A DNA stretch of 6,262 bases from Polaribacter sp. (GCA_029248845.1 JAQWIO010000051.1:1-6262), one strand, 5' to 3'. Positions 1 to 6,232 are shown, counted from the stretch's first letter. Numbers and translations: made by a program. Notes: generated from the sequence alone by a model not told the origin.

Positions 1-380
1 ATTCTAATCATTATTTTTTTTGCTAAAACAGTATTTATAAGACCACTCAAAAGTCCAGTTTTAAAACCCTTTAAAATATCTTTGGTAAGTATGTTTGCCT
101 GTAAAGGAATTTGAAATGTCTTTTTAGCCGGCACTCTAAATTTATCAGAAAAAACTTGTGCAACCTCAACTCCATTAACAATTACCTTCATTTCATCTGT
201 AGAAATTTTACCTCCAACATTATTTGGATTTTCAAAAAAGGCAACCGCTTTCAACCGAAGTGTATCTGAAGAAAAATGCATTACTTTTACATTGTCTATC
301 TTCACAAAAACTGGTTGTTTCGTTAACGAACAACTTGTAAATAATAAAAACGAAAGGATAAAATATAAACTATTTTTCAT
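1..380 (-). CDS. LEA type 2 (LEA14/WHy-like) family lipoprotein, C-terminus cut off by window edge
   Basis: This reading frame begins with ATG at 380 and stays open to the left edge, giving 126 codons without a stop. The N-terminus is a short lipoprotein signal: MKNS, a hydrophobic stretch, then LLFTSC with the lipidated Cys at residue 17. Processing by signal peptidase II and attachment to a membrane are therefore expected. The remainder resembles the LEA type 2/WHy beta-sandwich: a strand reading VKIDNVKVMHF, the family-typical FENPNNVGGKI near residues 50-60, then VNGVEVAQV and FRVPAKKTFQIPL. Family members usually run to about 150-160 residues, so I infer that roughly 25-35 residues lie beyond the edge. 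The molecular role in bacteria is unclear; such proteins are often annotated as desiccation-related. The gene is divergent from the GNAT gene, with a -7-like box about 35 bases upstream. Assignment rests on motif resemblance only. Confidence 0.78.
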   Translation of the reverse strand, partial: MKNSLYFILSFLLFTSCSLTKQPVFVKIDNVKVMHFSSDTLRLKAVAFFENPNNVGGKISTDEMKVIVNGVEVAQVFSDKFRVPAKKTFQIPLQANILTKDILKGFKTGLLSGLINTVLAKKIMIR

Positions 381-415
381 CTACATTAATTAAAAAATTA
401 GGTACATTGCTCTTG

Positions 416-423
416 CAAAAATA
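416..423 (-). promoter_or_regulatory. Candidate -7 promoter box (TATTTTTG) for the LEA-type lipoprotein
   Basis: Read on the minus strand this is TATTTTTG, matching the Bacteroidota -7 consensus TAnnTTTG. It would give a 5' leader of about 30 bases before the ATG at 380. A poor -33-like TTTC lies about 19 bases further upstream, inside the start of the divergent GNAT gene. AT-rich DNA produces such matches by chance, so confidence is modest. Confidence 0.4.
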
Positions 424-432
424 CAGTAATAA

Positions 433-924
433 ATGACAAGTCGAAATTTTATCTTTAGAGAAATAAAACCTGAAGATAATGAACAATTAGCAACTGTAAT
501 TAAAAGTGTTATTCTAGAAATGGGTGCTCCCAAAACAGGAACGGCCTTTGAAGATGAAGCAACGAATCAAATGTTTGAAAATTTTCAGAAACTTACCTCT
601 TTTTACTATGTTGTTCTGCATAAAAATAAAATTGTAGGCGGAGCAGGAATTGCAAAGTTAGACAATGTAAAAGGTGATATATGCGAGCTTCAAAAAATGT
701 ATTTCTTACCTTCAATAAGAGGAAAAGGTTTAGGATCAAAATTAATAGAAACTTGTTTAAAAAGAGCTAAATTAGCAGGCTTTAAAAAATGTTACTTAGA
801 AACAATGCCCTATATGGAAGCGGCTTCAAGATTGTATAGGAAAAACGGATTTGTTAATTTAGAAAAACCATTGGGGAATACTGGTCATTATTCTTGTAAT
901 GTTTGGATGATAAAAGAATTATGA
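433..924 (+). CDS. GNAT family N-acetyltransferase
   Basis: A 163-residue protein of normal length for a single GNAT domain, which transfers an acetyl group from acetyl-CoA to an amine. Visible landmarks are the N-terminal strand FIFREIKPED, a beta strand KIVGGAGIAKL (about residues 66-76), then ELQKMYFLP leading into the acetyl-CoA pyrophosphate-binding loop R96-G-K-G-L-G101. The C-terminal signature follows: YLETMPYMEAASRLYRKNGF at 121-140. The substrate cannot be read from the sequence; amino acids, small amines or a protein N-terminus are all possible. The stop codon overlaps the start of prmC (ATGA at 921-924), implying co-transcription and coupled translation. RimI (ribosomal protein S18 acetyltransferase) is a neighbour of translation genes in some genomes, but this protein does not look specifically RimI-like. 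No consensus -7 box was found upstream; TACATTG at 403-409 is only a partial match. Confidence 0.88.
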   Translation: MTSRNFIFREIKPEDNEQLATVIKSVILEMGAPKTGTAFEDEATNQMFENFQKLTSFYYVVLHKNKIVGGAGIAKLDNVKGDICELQKMYFLPSIRGKGLGSKLIETCLKRAKLAGFKKCYLETMPYMEAASRLYRKNGFVNLEKPLGNTGHYSCNVWMIKEL

Positions 925-1787
925 TTTTAAAAGAATTTAGAGCTTATATTCATGAAAATCTTTCAGGAATCTATCCAAAAACAGAAATCGATAGCTTTTT
1001 TTATATACTAATCGAAGAAAAGTTAAACCTGCAAAGAATTGATACTTTTTTAAAACCAGATTTTTTAATAATTGACGACTCTTTATCGGAGTTGAAAAAC
1101 ATCATCAAAAGACTTGAAAACGAAGAACCAATTCAATATATTTTGAAAAAAACATCGTTTTATGGGCTGCCTTTTATTGTTGATGAGAATACGCTAATCC
1201 CAAGACCAGAAACAGAAGAATTAGTGGCATGGGTTGTCGAAGAAGTCGCAAAAGAAACACTACAAAAAAATCAAAAACTCTCAATTCTTGATATCGGTAC
1301 TGGAACGGGATGCATCCCTGTTTCCCTGGCAAAAAACATTCCAAAATCGAATGTTTCAGCGATAGACATTTCAAAAAAAGCATTAGAAATTGCAAAAAAA
1401 AATGCGCTTTTAAATGATACTGAAATTGATTTTTTTGAAATAGACATCTTAACCTCTCAAAGCCTACCTCAGCAATTTGATATTATTGTATCCAACCCCC
1501 CTTATGTCAGGGAATTAGAAAAAAAGGAAATTAAAAAGAACGTTTTGCAAAACGAACCTCATTTAGCGCTGTTTGTTGCGAATGATAATCCTTTAGTATT
1601 TTATAAAAAAATTGCAAATCTAGCAAAGAAATTTCTTACTAAAAAAGGAATTTTGTTTTTTGAAATCAATCAATATTTAGAAAAAGAAACGAAGAAAATG
1701 TTAGAAAAAAAAGGATTTAAAAACATTGAATTAAGAAAAGATTTATTTGGGAATTATAGAATGATAAAATGTCAATTAAGTGAATAA
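921..1787 (+). CDS. prmC: Peptide chain release factor N5-glutamine methyltransferase (PrmC/HemK)
   Basis: PrmC methylates the glutamine of the GGQ motif in release factors RF1 and RF2, using S-adenosylmethionine, in the cytoplasm. With the ATG at 921 the protein has 288 residues, close to the 277 of E. coli PrmC. An N-terminal helical, release-factor-binding region (about 1-85, including EEPIQYIL) is followed by the family-typical LIPRPETEE at 92-100. Next come the SAM-binding loop ILDIGTGTGCIPVSLA (122-137), the acidic AIDIS (147-151) and the catalytic NPPY at 192-195. All expected motifs are present. An in-frame TTG at 903 would add six residues, but ATG 921 is preferred because the protein then begins MILKEFRAYI, a usual N-terminus for flavobacterial PrmC, and makes an ATGA overlap with the GNAT gene. 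An A9 run lies at 1394-1402. The gene converges on the DUF4442 gene 32 bases downstream, with no clear hairpin between. Confidence 0.95.
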   Translation: MILKEFRAYIHENLSGIYPKTEIDSFFYILIEEKLNLQRIDTFLKPDFLIIDDSLSELKNIIKRLENEEPIQYILKKTSFYGLPFIVDENTLIPRPETEELVAWVVEEVAKETLQKNQKLSILDIGTGTGCIPVSLAKNIPKSNVSAIDISKKALEIAKKNALLNDTEIDFFEIDILTSQSLPQQFDIIVSNPPYVRELEKKEIKKNVLQNEPHLALFVANDNPLVFYKKIANLAKKFLTKKGILFFEINQYLEKETKKMLEKKGFKNIELRKDLFGNYRMIKCQLSE

Positions 1788-1819
1788 TTTATTTCATAAA
1801 ACGAAAAAAATTTAAGAAA

Positions 1820-2275
1820 CTATTTTTTCACTTTCAAACTCCATTCAAATAAAAAAGAAGCAACGATAACCCCATCCTCATTCTCACCTTTAGAAGTTAA
1901 CCTCACTATTTGTCCTTCTCCCGTCTGTATTGATTTTTGTATGGCCTCTTTAATTTTATTTCCACCACAACAAGTAAATAAGATTTTACCCGTTGCTTTT
2001 TTAAAAAATTCACTTTCTTGACGAGTTACTAACATAGAAACTGTACGATTAGATTTTTTTATTTCTTGCATTACTAAAACCCCTGTACTCATTTCTGCAG
2101 CCATTCCTTGAGCTGCCCAAAACATACTATTAAAAGGATTTTGATTTATCCATTTGTGTCTAATCCTTACAATAGCGGAAGTATCAGTTATTAATTGCAC
2201 TCTCATTCCACTGATATAAGCCAGCGGTAATTTAAATAACATAAATAAATTAATTCTTTTGGGTTTGAGTATCAT
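1820..2275 (-). CDS. DUF4442 domain protein, hotdog-fold thioesterase-like
   Basis: A 151-residue protein when started at the ATG at 2275; a GTG two codons upstream (2281) would give 153. The pattern HKWINQNPFNSMFWAAQGMAAEMSTG (residues 40-65) matches the DUF4442 group, which is related to PaaI-like hotdog thioesterases. In hotdog folds this segment corresponds to the loop and long central helix, with N46-P47 before it and E61 within it. Later strands VSMLVTRQESEFFKKATGKILFTC and GVIVASFLFEWSLKVKK complete a plausible fold. I know of no established substrate for this family; acyl-CoA hydrolysis is inference from fold. A Cys-Cys pair at 102-103 is notable for a cytoplasmic protein. No signal peptide is seen. 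The gene is convergent with prmC and divergent from the hydrolase. Only an incomplete -7 match (TAAATTG on the minus strand, 2301-2295) precedes it. Confidence 0.85.
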   Translation of the reverse strand: MILKPKRINLFMLFKLPLAYISGMRVQLITDTSAIVRIRHKWINQNPFNSMFWAAQGMAAEMSTGVLVMQEIKKSNRTVSMLVTRQESEFFKKATGKILFTCCGGNKIKEAIQKSIQTGEGQIVRLTSKGENEDGVIVASFLFEWSLKVKK

Positions 2276-2303
2276 ATTCACTGTATGGTGTGCACAATTT
2301 ACT

Positions 2304-2311
2304 TATTTTTG
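2304..2311 (+). promoter_or_regulatory. Candidate -7 promoter box (TATTTTTG) for the lipoprotein hydrolase
   Basis: TATTTTTG matches the Bacteroidota TAnnTTTG consensus and lies 90 bases before the hydrolase ATG, implying a leader of roughly 85 bases. No good -33 TTTG is visible at the expected distance, where the sequence is already next to the divergent DUF4442 start. The rest of the 2276-2401 gap holds nothing else I can support. Confidence 0.35.
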
Positions 2312-2401
2312 GAGATGTAATCCTAATTTAAATTTCTAAAAAGTAAATGCTGTGAAAAATGTATTAAATCAAAAAGAATATTATTCTAAAAATTTTACAA
2401 C

Positions 2402-3325
2402 ATGATATGTTCATTAAAACTAAACTCAACATACATCTCCATACTACTAATTTTATCAAATATATTGGGGGGATGTAGTAAAAATAATTCTAAGACATGG
2501 GATGAAAAGGGAGGTTTAATTGAACAGAATCCAGATGCTCAACTATTAGTTCATGACGGAGAAACAAGGGAATATGTATTATATGTCCCCAACTCTTATG
2601 ACGGAATTACAGCCGTTCCTTTGCTGTTTAATTTTCATGGATATGGTGGAAATGCAAGTGAATATATGTCCTATGCTGATATGCGTTCCCTTGCAGAATC
2701 TGAAAGGTTCATTTTGGTATATCCTCAAGGAAGTATTTTGAATGGTTCTTCACATTGGAATCCATCACTCCCTAGCAACGAAAGTAAAAGCAATGCAGAT
2801 GATCTAGGGTATATAGAGGCACTAGTCAATAAACTTGCGATAGACTATATGATTGATAGGACAAGAATATATGCTTGTGGGTATTCAAACGGCGGAATGA
2901 TGAGTTATGGGCTTGCCTCGCATAAAAGTAATTTAATAGCTGCTGTAGGCTCTATTTCAGGAGCAATGATTGATACTGATATTGTTCCTTCACACCCGAT
3001 ACCTGTCATCAAAATTCATGGAACAGCCGATGAAGTGTTGCCATATAATGGAATTAGTGGTGAGTATAATTCTGTAGAAGCTACACTTGAGTATTGGAAA
3101 AATTTTAATAATACAAATACAATACCTGTGGTTACTACTTTCAATGATAATGGAACCCTAATTGAGCATTTTGTTTATACCAATGGAGATAACGGGGCTA
3201 CTGTTGAGCATTACAAGGTTATTGAAGGGGAGCATGTTTGGTTTGATATGAATTATCAAGAGGCAAATACAAGCAGGTTAATTTGGGATTTTGTCTCAAG
3301 ATATGATATTAATGGGTTACAATAA
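2402..3325 (+). CDS. Lipoprotein alpha/beta hydrolase, PHB-depolymerase / feruloyl-esterase-like (CE1/LpqC type)
   Basis: A 307-residue protein predicted to be exported as a lipoprotein: a hydrophobic stretch (about 11-22) ends in ILGGC with the lipid-accepting Cys at 25. The mature part is an alpha/beta hydrolase of the group containing extracellular polyhydroxybutyrate depolymerases, feruloyl esterases and acetylxylan esterases. Visible elements are the oxyanion-hole segment HGYGG (79-83), LVYPQG (105-110), HWN (118-120), NADDLGYI (131-138) resembling the family's DDVGF motif, and the nucleophile elbow GYSNG with Ser162. The acid appears as Asp210 in HGTAD and the His as His278 in GEHVW, so the triad is complete. 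The C-terminus, RLIWDFVSRYDI, is a normal family end; no secretion tail or carbohydrate-binding module is attached. Surface-anchored cleavage of plant or algal ester bonds is plausible, but the substrate is unknown. There is no SusCD or glycoside hydrolase neighbour. Base composition looks slightly less AT-rich than nearby genes, judged only by eye. Confidence 0.9.
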   Translation: MICSLKLNSTYISILLILSNILGGCSKNNSKTWDEKGGLIEQNPDAQLLVHDGETREYVLYVPNSYDGITAVPLLFNFHGYGGNASEYMSYADMRSLAESERFILVYPQGSILNGSSHWNPSLPSNESKSNADDLGYIEALVNKLAIDYMIDRTRIYACGYSNGGMMSYGLASHKSNLIAAVGSISGAMIDTDIVPSHPIPVIKIHGTADEVLPYNGISGEYNSVEATLEYWKNFNNTNTIPVVTTFNDNGTLIEHFVYTNGDNGATVEHYKVIEGEHVWFDMNYQEANTSRLIWDFVSRYDINGLQ

Positions 3326-3359
3326 TCTGACTAAAAACTACATATCTATAATTCCTTAC

Positions 3360-3400
3360 TTTATAAAAAGCCAGAGAAAAACTAAAATCTATTTTATAAA
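3360..3400. repeat. AT-only 9-bp inverted repeat in convergent intergenic gap
   Basis: The arms are TTTATAAAA (3360-3368) and TTTTATAAA (3392-3400), perfect reverse complements separated by 23 bases. They lie 34 bases after the hydrolase stop. With no G-C pairs and a long loop, any hairpin would be weak. It could be one part of a termination region or a chance match in AT-rich DNA. Confidence 0.3.
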
Positions 3401-3415
3401 CTTAGATGTACGTTC

Positions 3416-3443
3416 TGATAAAATATATTATAGAATTTTATCA
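3416..3443. terminator. Putative bidirectional terminator hairpin between hydrolase and DUF2721 gene
   Basis: The arms are TGATAAAAT (3416-3424) and ATTTTATCA (3435-3443), a perfect 9-bp inverted repeat around a 10-base loop. It sits between two convergent genes, where a shared terminator is expected. It carries only one G-C pair and lacks a clean T-tract on either side, so it is not a textbook intrinsic terminator. The placement is the strongest argument for function. Confidence 0.42.
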
Positions 3444-3467
3444 TAAAAACAGTTACAAAACAAAACA

Positions 3468-3875
3468 TTACTTCTTCTCCAGGTACTCTTCAATATCGGA
3501 AATATGATGCTGTAATGCTTCTGCAGAAATTTGTATTTCTTTTATTAATAAAGATAGAGAAACAATTAATAAAATCAAGGCAAAGCCAAATACCCAAACC
3601 GCTATCGTATGTATGTGTACATATATTAAAAACATTGTTACTACACAAAACAACAAACTAGAGATCCCGAAAATCTGCATCCATCTTGTTAAGTTCAAAC
3701 GAAGTTTTAAATTCTTAATTTGTCTTAATAATGAGGTGTCCTTTTTTTTTAAGTAAATATCATGTAAATTTCTGATAACTGCAGCATATGCCAGAAAACG
3801 ATTAGTATACGCTAACATAATTAATGAAATTGCAGAAAATAAAAGTGCCGGAGTTGTTAAAGATAATTCTTCCAT
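3468..3875 (-). CDS. DUF2721 family membrane protein
   Basis: A 135-residue protein whose opening, LSLTTPALLFSAISLIMLAYTNRFLAYAAVIRNLHD, is the hallmark of DUF2721: a TTPALLF motif in the first membrane helix, then N-R-F-L and I-R-N-L-H. Three membrane helices are visible at about 9-29, 65-87 and 91-112. A basic cytoplasmic-type loop (RNLHDIYLKKK, then RQIKNLKLRL) separates the first two, and a charged tail ISDIEEYLEKK ends the protein. It lies in the cytoplasmic membrane. I know of no experimentally defined function for this family. An A9 run on the coding strand (3742-3750) encodes the lysines of the loop. The gene is divergent from trmD, and a -7 box ends only eight bases before its ATG, so its transcript should have almost no leader. 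Confidence 0.87.
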   Translation of the reverse strand: MEELSLTTPALLFSAISLIMLAYTNRFLAYAAVIRNLHDIYLKKKDTSLLRQIKNLKLRLNLTRWMQIFGISSLLFCVVTMFLIYVHIHTIAVWVFGFALILLIVSLSLLIKEIQISAEALQHHISDIEEYLEKK

Positions 3876-3883
3876 ATTAAAAT

Positions 3884-3891
3884 CAAAATTA
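3884..3891 (-). promoter_or_regulatory. Candidate -7 promoter box (TAATTTTG) immediately upstream of the DUF2721 gene
   Basis: On the minus strand this reads TAATTTTG, a full TAnnTTTG match. Only eight bases separate it from the ATG at 3875. In Bacteroidota transcription usually begins about 5-7 bases after this box, so the mRNA would start within a few bases of the start codon. No convincing -33 TTTG is seen, only a TTTTC. Confidence 0.45.
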
Positions 3892-3990
3892 AGTAATAAT
3901 AATCATGAATAGAAAAATAAGTAGGAAATTATTTAGATACTTTTTTGAATAGATTCTAAAATCTCTTATTTCTATACTCAACAAAAATGC

Positions 3991-3998
3991 TACATTTG
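3991..3998 (+). promoter_or_regulatory. -7 promoter box (TACATTTG) of trmD, predicting a leaderless transcript
   Basis: TACATTTG is a full match to TAnnTTTG and is followed by CAAAC and then the trmD ATG at 4004. With a transcription start 5-7 bases past the box, the first transcribed base would fall at or next to the A of the start codon. A weak -33-like ATTTC (3969-3973) lies 17 bases upstream of the box. The bases 3876-4003 between the two divergent genes contain nothing further that I can support. Confidence 0.6.
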
Positions 3999-4003
3999 CA
4001 AAC

Positions 4004-4687
4004 ATGCGAATAGATATTATTTCAATTGCTCCGAATTTATTAGAAAGTCCATTTAACCATTCTATTATTAAGAGAGCCAAAGACAAAGGTTTAATCGAAA
4101 TTATAATTCATGATTTACGAATATATGGTTTGGGTAATTACAAACAAATTGATGATACTCAATATGGTGGAGGCGCAGGGATGGTGATGATGATTGAGCC
4201 GATTGCTAATTGTATTAAGAAGTTACAATTAGAGAGAGATTACGACGAAATCATTTATATGACTCCTGATGCAAAAACTCTAAATCAAGGAACAGCAAAC
4301 ACACTTTCTTTAAAAAAAAATATCCTTATTTTAACAGGACACTATAAAGGAGTTGATCAGAGAGTTCGTGACAAATATATTACAAAAGAGATATCTATTG
4401 GAGATTACGTTTTGACAGGAGGAGAATTAGCTGCTGCTGTATTGGTAGATGCTGTTGTTCGTTTAATTCCTGGTGTTATTGGAGATGAACAGTCTGCATT
4501 AACAGATTCTTTTCAGGATCATTTATTATCTCCACCCGTTTACACAAGGCCCTCTGAGTTTGATGGAATGAAAGTACCTGATATATTATTAACTGGTAAC
4601 TTTCCAAAAATTGAGGATTGGAGAAGTGAACAAGCACACAAAAGAACAAAAGAAATAAGACCCGATTTATTAGACGAAACCTCTTAA
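4004..4687 (+). CDS. trmD: tRNA (guanine(37)-N1)-methyltransferase TrmD
   Basis: TrmD is the SPOUT-class enzyme that methylates G37 next to the anticodon in tRNAs, using SAM, and prevents +1 frameshifting; it is usually essential. All landmarks are present: MRIDIISIAPN at the start, DDTQYGGGAGM (50-60), YMTPDAKTLNQ (85-95), TGHYKGVDQRV (111-121) in the trefoil knot, and the SAM-site segment EISIGDYVLTGGELAA (129-144). After it come R153, LIPGVIGDEQS (154-164) and the catalytic aspartate D168 in TDSF. The end is YTRPSEFDGMKVP and a helical RSEQAHKRTKEIRPDLL. At 227 residues it is shorter than the 255 of E. coli TrmD, lacking that protein's C-terminal tail but no motif. Residue 115 is Lys where E. 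coli has Glu in GxYEG; I believe this is usual in Bacteroidota. The start is fixed by homology and by the promoter five bases upstream. An A9 run lies at 4312-4320. Confidence 0.97.
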   Translation: MRIDIISIAPNLLESPFNHSIIKRAKDKGLIEIIIHDLRIYGLGNYKQIDDTQYGGGAGMVMMIEPIANCIKKLQLERDYDEIIYMTPDAKTLNQGTANTLSLKKNILILTGHYKGVDQRVRDKYITKEISIGDYVLTGGELAAAVLVDAVVRLIPGVIGDEQSALTDSFQDHLLSPPVYTRPSEFDGMKVPDILLTGNFPKIEDWRSEQAHKRTKEIRPDLLDETS

Positions 4688-4720
4688 AGGTTTTCACCAC
4701 CAACTTTAGAACGCACAAAC

Positions 4721-6202
4721 TTGAAAACAATAAAAACTTTTATAAATAATAACAAAGCTATTTCATGGGTTTTAGGATTTCAATTATTTAGATTTATTTT
4801 ACTTCCATTTATGGGGCTGATGCCTCAAGATGCTTATTATTATTTATATGGACAAAATCTGTCTTTATCCTATTTTGACCACCCTGGAATGATAGGTTAT
4901 GTCTTGAGAATTTTTACAGATATTTTTGGCCAATCGATTTTTACACTAAAATTTGCTGATTTTACAATCACTTCCTTAACAATAGTAAGTTTCTATAAAT
5001 TAGCATCTTATTTTTTATCAAAGAAAAAACTACAAAGAGCTATTATTTTATTAGCTTCTACTTTTTGTGTTTCTATTTTATCATTTAACTCTACGCCAGA
5101 TGTTCCACTTTTATTCTTTTGGACACTAAGTTTAATCTGTTTATACAAAGCAATTTTTGAAGAAAAAAAGTGGTTTTGGATTTTAGGAGGAATTGCAATG
5201 GGCTTAGCTTTTAATAGTAAATACACAGCATTATTGTTGCAAATAGGATTGATTTCATTTCTTATTTTATCAAACAGATACAGAAAACTCTTACTTTCTC
5301 CTTGGTTTTGGAGCTCATTATTCTTTTCTATTATAGTAACATTCCCTGTTTGGTATTGGAACTATCAGAATGAATTTGCCTCTTTTGCTTTTCAATCTTC
5401 AGAAAGAACAAGTTCAATTTCAGAATTTAAAATATCTCCTAAGAATTTCTTTGGTGCAATAGGACATCAAATGTTCTTATTAGTCCCTATTTTATTTTTG
5501 GTCTTTGCAACATTTACGTTTAAATATGTGAAGAGAGCAGTCTTAAAATTAAAAATTCCACAAGCTAAAACATTATTTTTATTAGCTTTTTTTATACCAA
5601 CTTTTTTAGGATTCTTTAGTCTAACTCCAATATACTGGGTAAAATTAAATTGGATGATGCCCTCTTATATTACAGGAATCATTTTAGCTGGAATGTGTAT
5701 CAATAAGAAATTATTAAAAAAACAGATTATCATTTCTATTGTGTTTCACATATTAATGGGGGTTCAAGTAATATTCTATCTAGTTCCCATAAAAAGCGAT
5801 GACACCTGGATAGGCTGGAATGAATTAGCAATTGAAACCAAAAAATTACAAAAAAAATACACAAATAGTTTTGTGTTTTCAGATGATAACTACAAGACAT
5901 CTGCTTGTTTGAATTTTTTCATGGAAGAAAAAGTCTATGCACAAAATATAATAAATAAACCCGCATTGCATTTCGATTATTTAGGAGACAATTTAGGGTC
6001 TTTAAACAGTAAAAACGCTTTATTTATCGACTCTGACAAGCGTTTCAAAAACACAGATAAAAAAGGAACTTATCTGCCTTTGTTAAATAATCATTTCGAT
6101 AACATATCAGAATTAGAGCCTATTATTATTAAAATAAATCAGAAAGAGGTTCGTAAATTTTGGGTTTTTTATTGTACGAATTACAAAGCAAAAAATAATT
6201 AA
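4721..6202 (+). CDS. GT39/ArnT-like polytopic membrane glycosyltransferase, TTG start
   Basis: A 493-residue protein of the GT-C fold glycosyltransferase family 39 (PMT_2/ArnT-like). Such enzymes take a sugar from a polyprenyl-phosphate carrier and attach it to protein or lipid outside the cytoplasmic membrane. Family signs are MPQDAYYY (34-41) with acidic D37 in the first outer loop, LSYFDHPGMIGY (49-60), TPDVPLLFFW (125-134), LAFNSKYTALL (162-172) and YWVKLNWMMPSY (305-316). About ten to eleven membrane helices span 14-358, followed by a soluble C-terminal part of about 130 residues. Donor and acceptor are unknown; lipid A, O-antigen or protein O-glycosylation are all possible. The start is TTG at 4721: the first in-frame ATG (residue 31) would delete the first membrane helix, and the frame is closed by the trmD stop at 4685. 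The gene follows trmD by 33 bases and is probably co-transcribed with it. Confidence 0.88.
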   Translation: MKTIKTFINNNKAISWVLGFQLFRFILLPFMGLMPQDAYYYLYGQNLSLSYFDHPGMIGYVLRIFTDIFGQSIFTLKFADFTITSLTIVSFYKLASYFLSKKKLQRAIILLASTFCVSILSFNSTPDVPLLFFWTLSLICLYKAIFEEKKWFWILGGIAMGLAFNSKYTALLLQIGLISFLILSNRYRKLLLSPWFWSSLFFSIIVTFPVWYWNYQNEFASFAFQSSERTSSISEFKISPKNFFGAIGHQMFLLVPILFLVFATFTFKYVKRAVLKLKIPQAKTLFLLAFFIPTFLGFFSLTPIYWVKLNWMMPSYITGIILAGMCINKKLLKKQIIISIVFHILMGVQVIFYLVPIKSDDTWIGWNELAIETKKLQKKYTNSFVFSDDNYKTSACLNFFMEEKVYAQNIINKPALHFDYLGDNLGSLNSKNALFIDSDKRFKNTDKKGTYLPLLNNHFDNISELEPIIIKINQKEVRKFWVFYCTNYKAKNN

Positions 6203-6232
6203 TTTTTAGTTTTATCAACAAAAAATAATCAT

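Noticed and set aside
903..920. Upstream TTG start for prmC
   Set aside because: ATG at 921 gives the expected N-terminus and the ATGA overlap; the extra six residues have no support.
1174..1395. Minus-strand open frame of 73 codons inside prmC
   Set aside because: It lies wholly antisense to a well-supported gene and shows no recognisable domain or start signal.
1788..1819. Shared terminator between prmC and the DUF4442 gene
   Set aside because: No inverted repeat beyond a few mismatched bases is visible in the 32-base gap.
2553..2741. Second plus-strand frame inside the hydrolase gene
   Set aside because: It overlaps a conserved coding frame with full catalytic motifs and has no recognisable family features.
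3889..4086. Minus-strand frame covering the DUF2721-trmD spacer and the start of trmD
   Set aside because: Its hydrophobic look comes from AT-rich codons. It would run antisense through the trmD promoter and start, and no promoter is seen for it.
4476..4730. Minus-strand frame antisense to the end of trmD
   Set aside because: It is antisense to conserved TrmD C-terminal sequence and has no recognisable domain.
5008..5226. Minus-strand frame inside the glycosyltransferase gene
   Set aside because: It is a shadow of the conserved TPDVPLLFFW and NSKYTALL coding region.
6191..6207. AAAAAT/ATTTTT hairpin at the end of the glycosyltransferase gene as a terminator
   Set aside because: The stem has six A-T pairs only and overlaps the stop codon, so it would be too unstable and could easily arise by chance.
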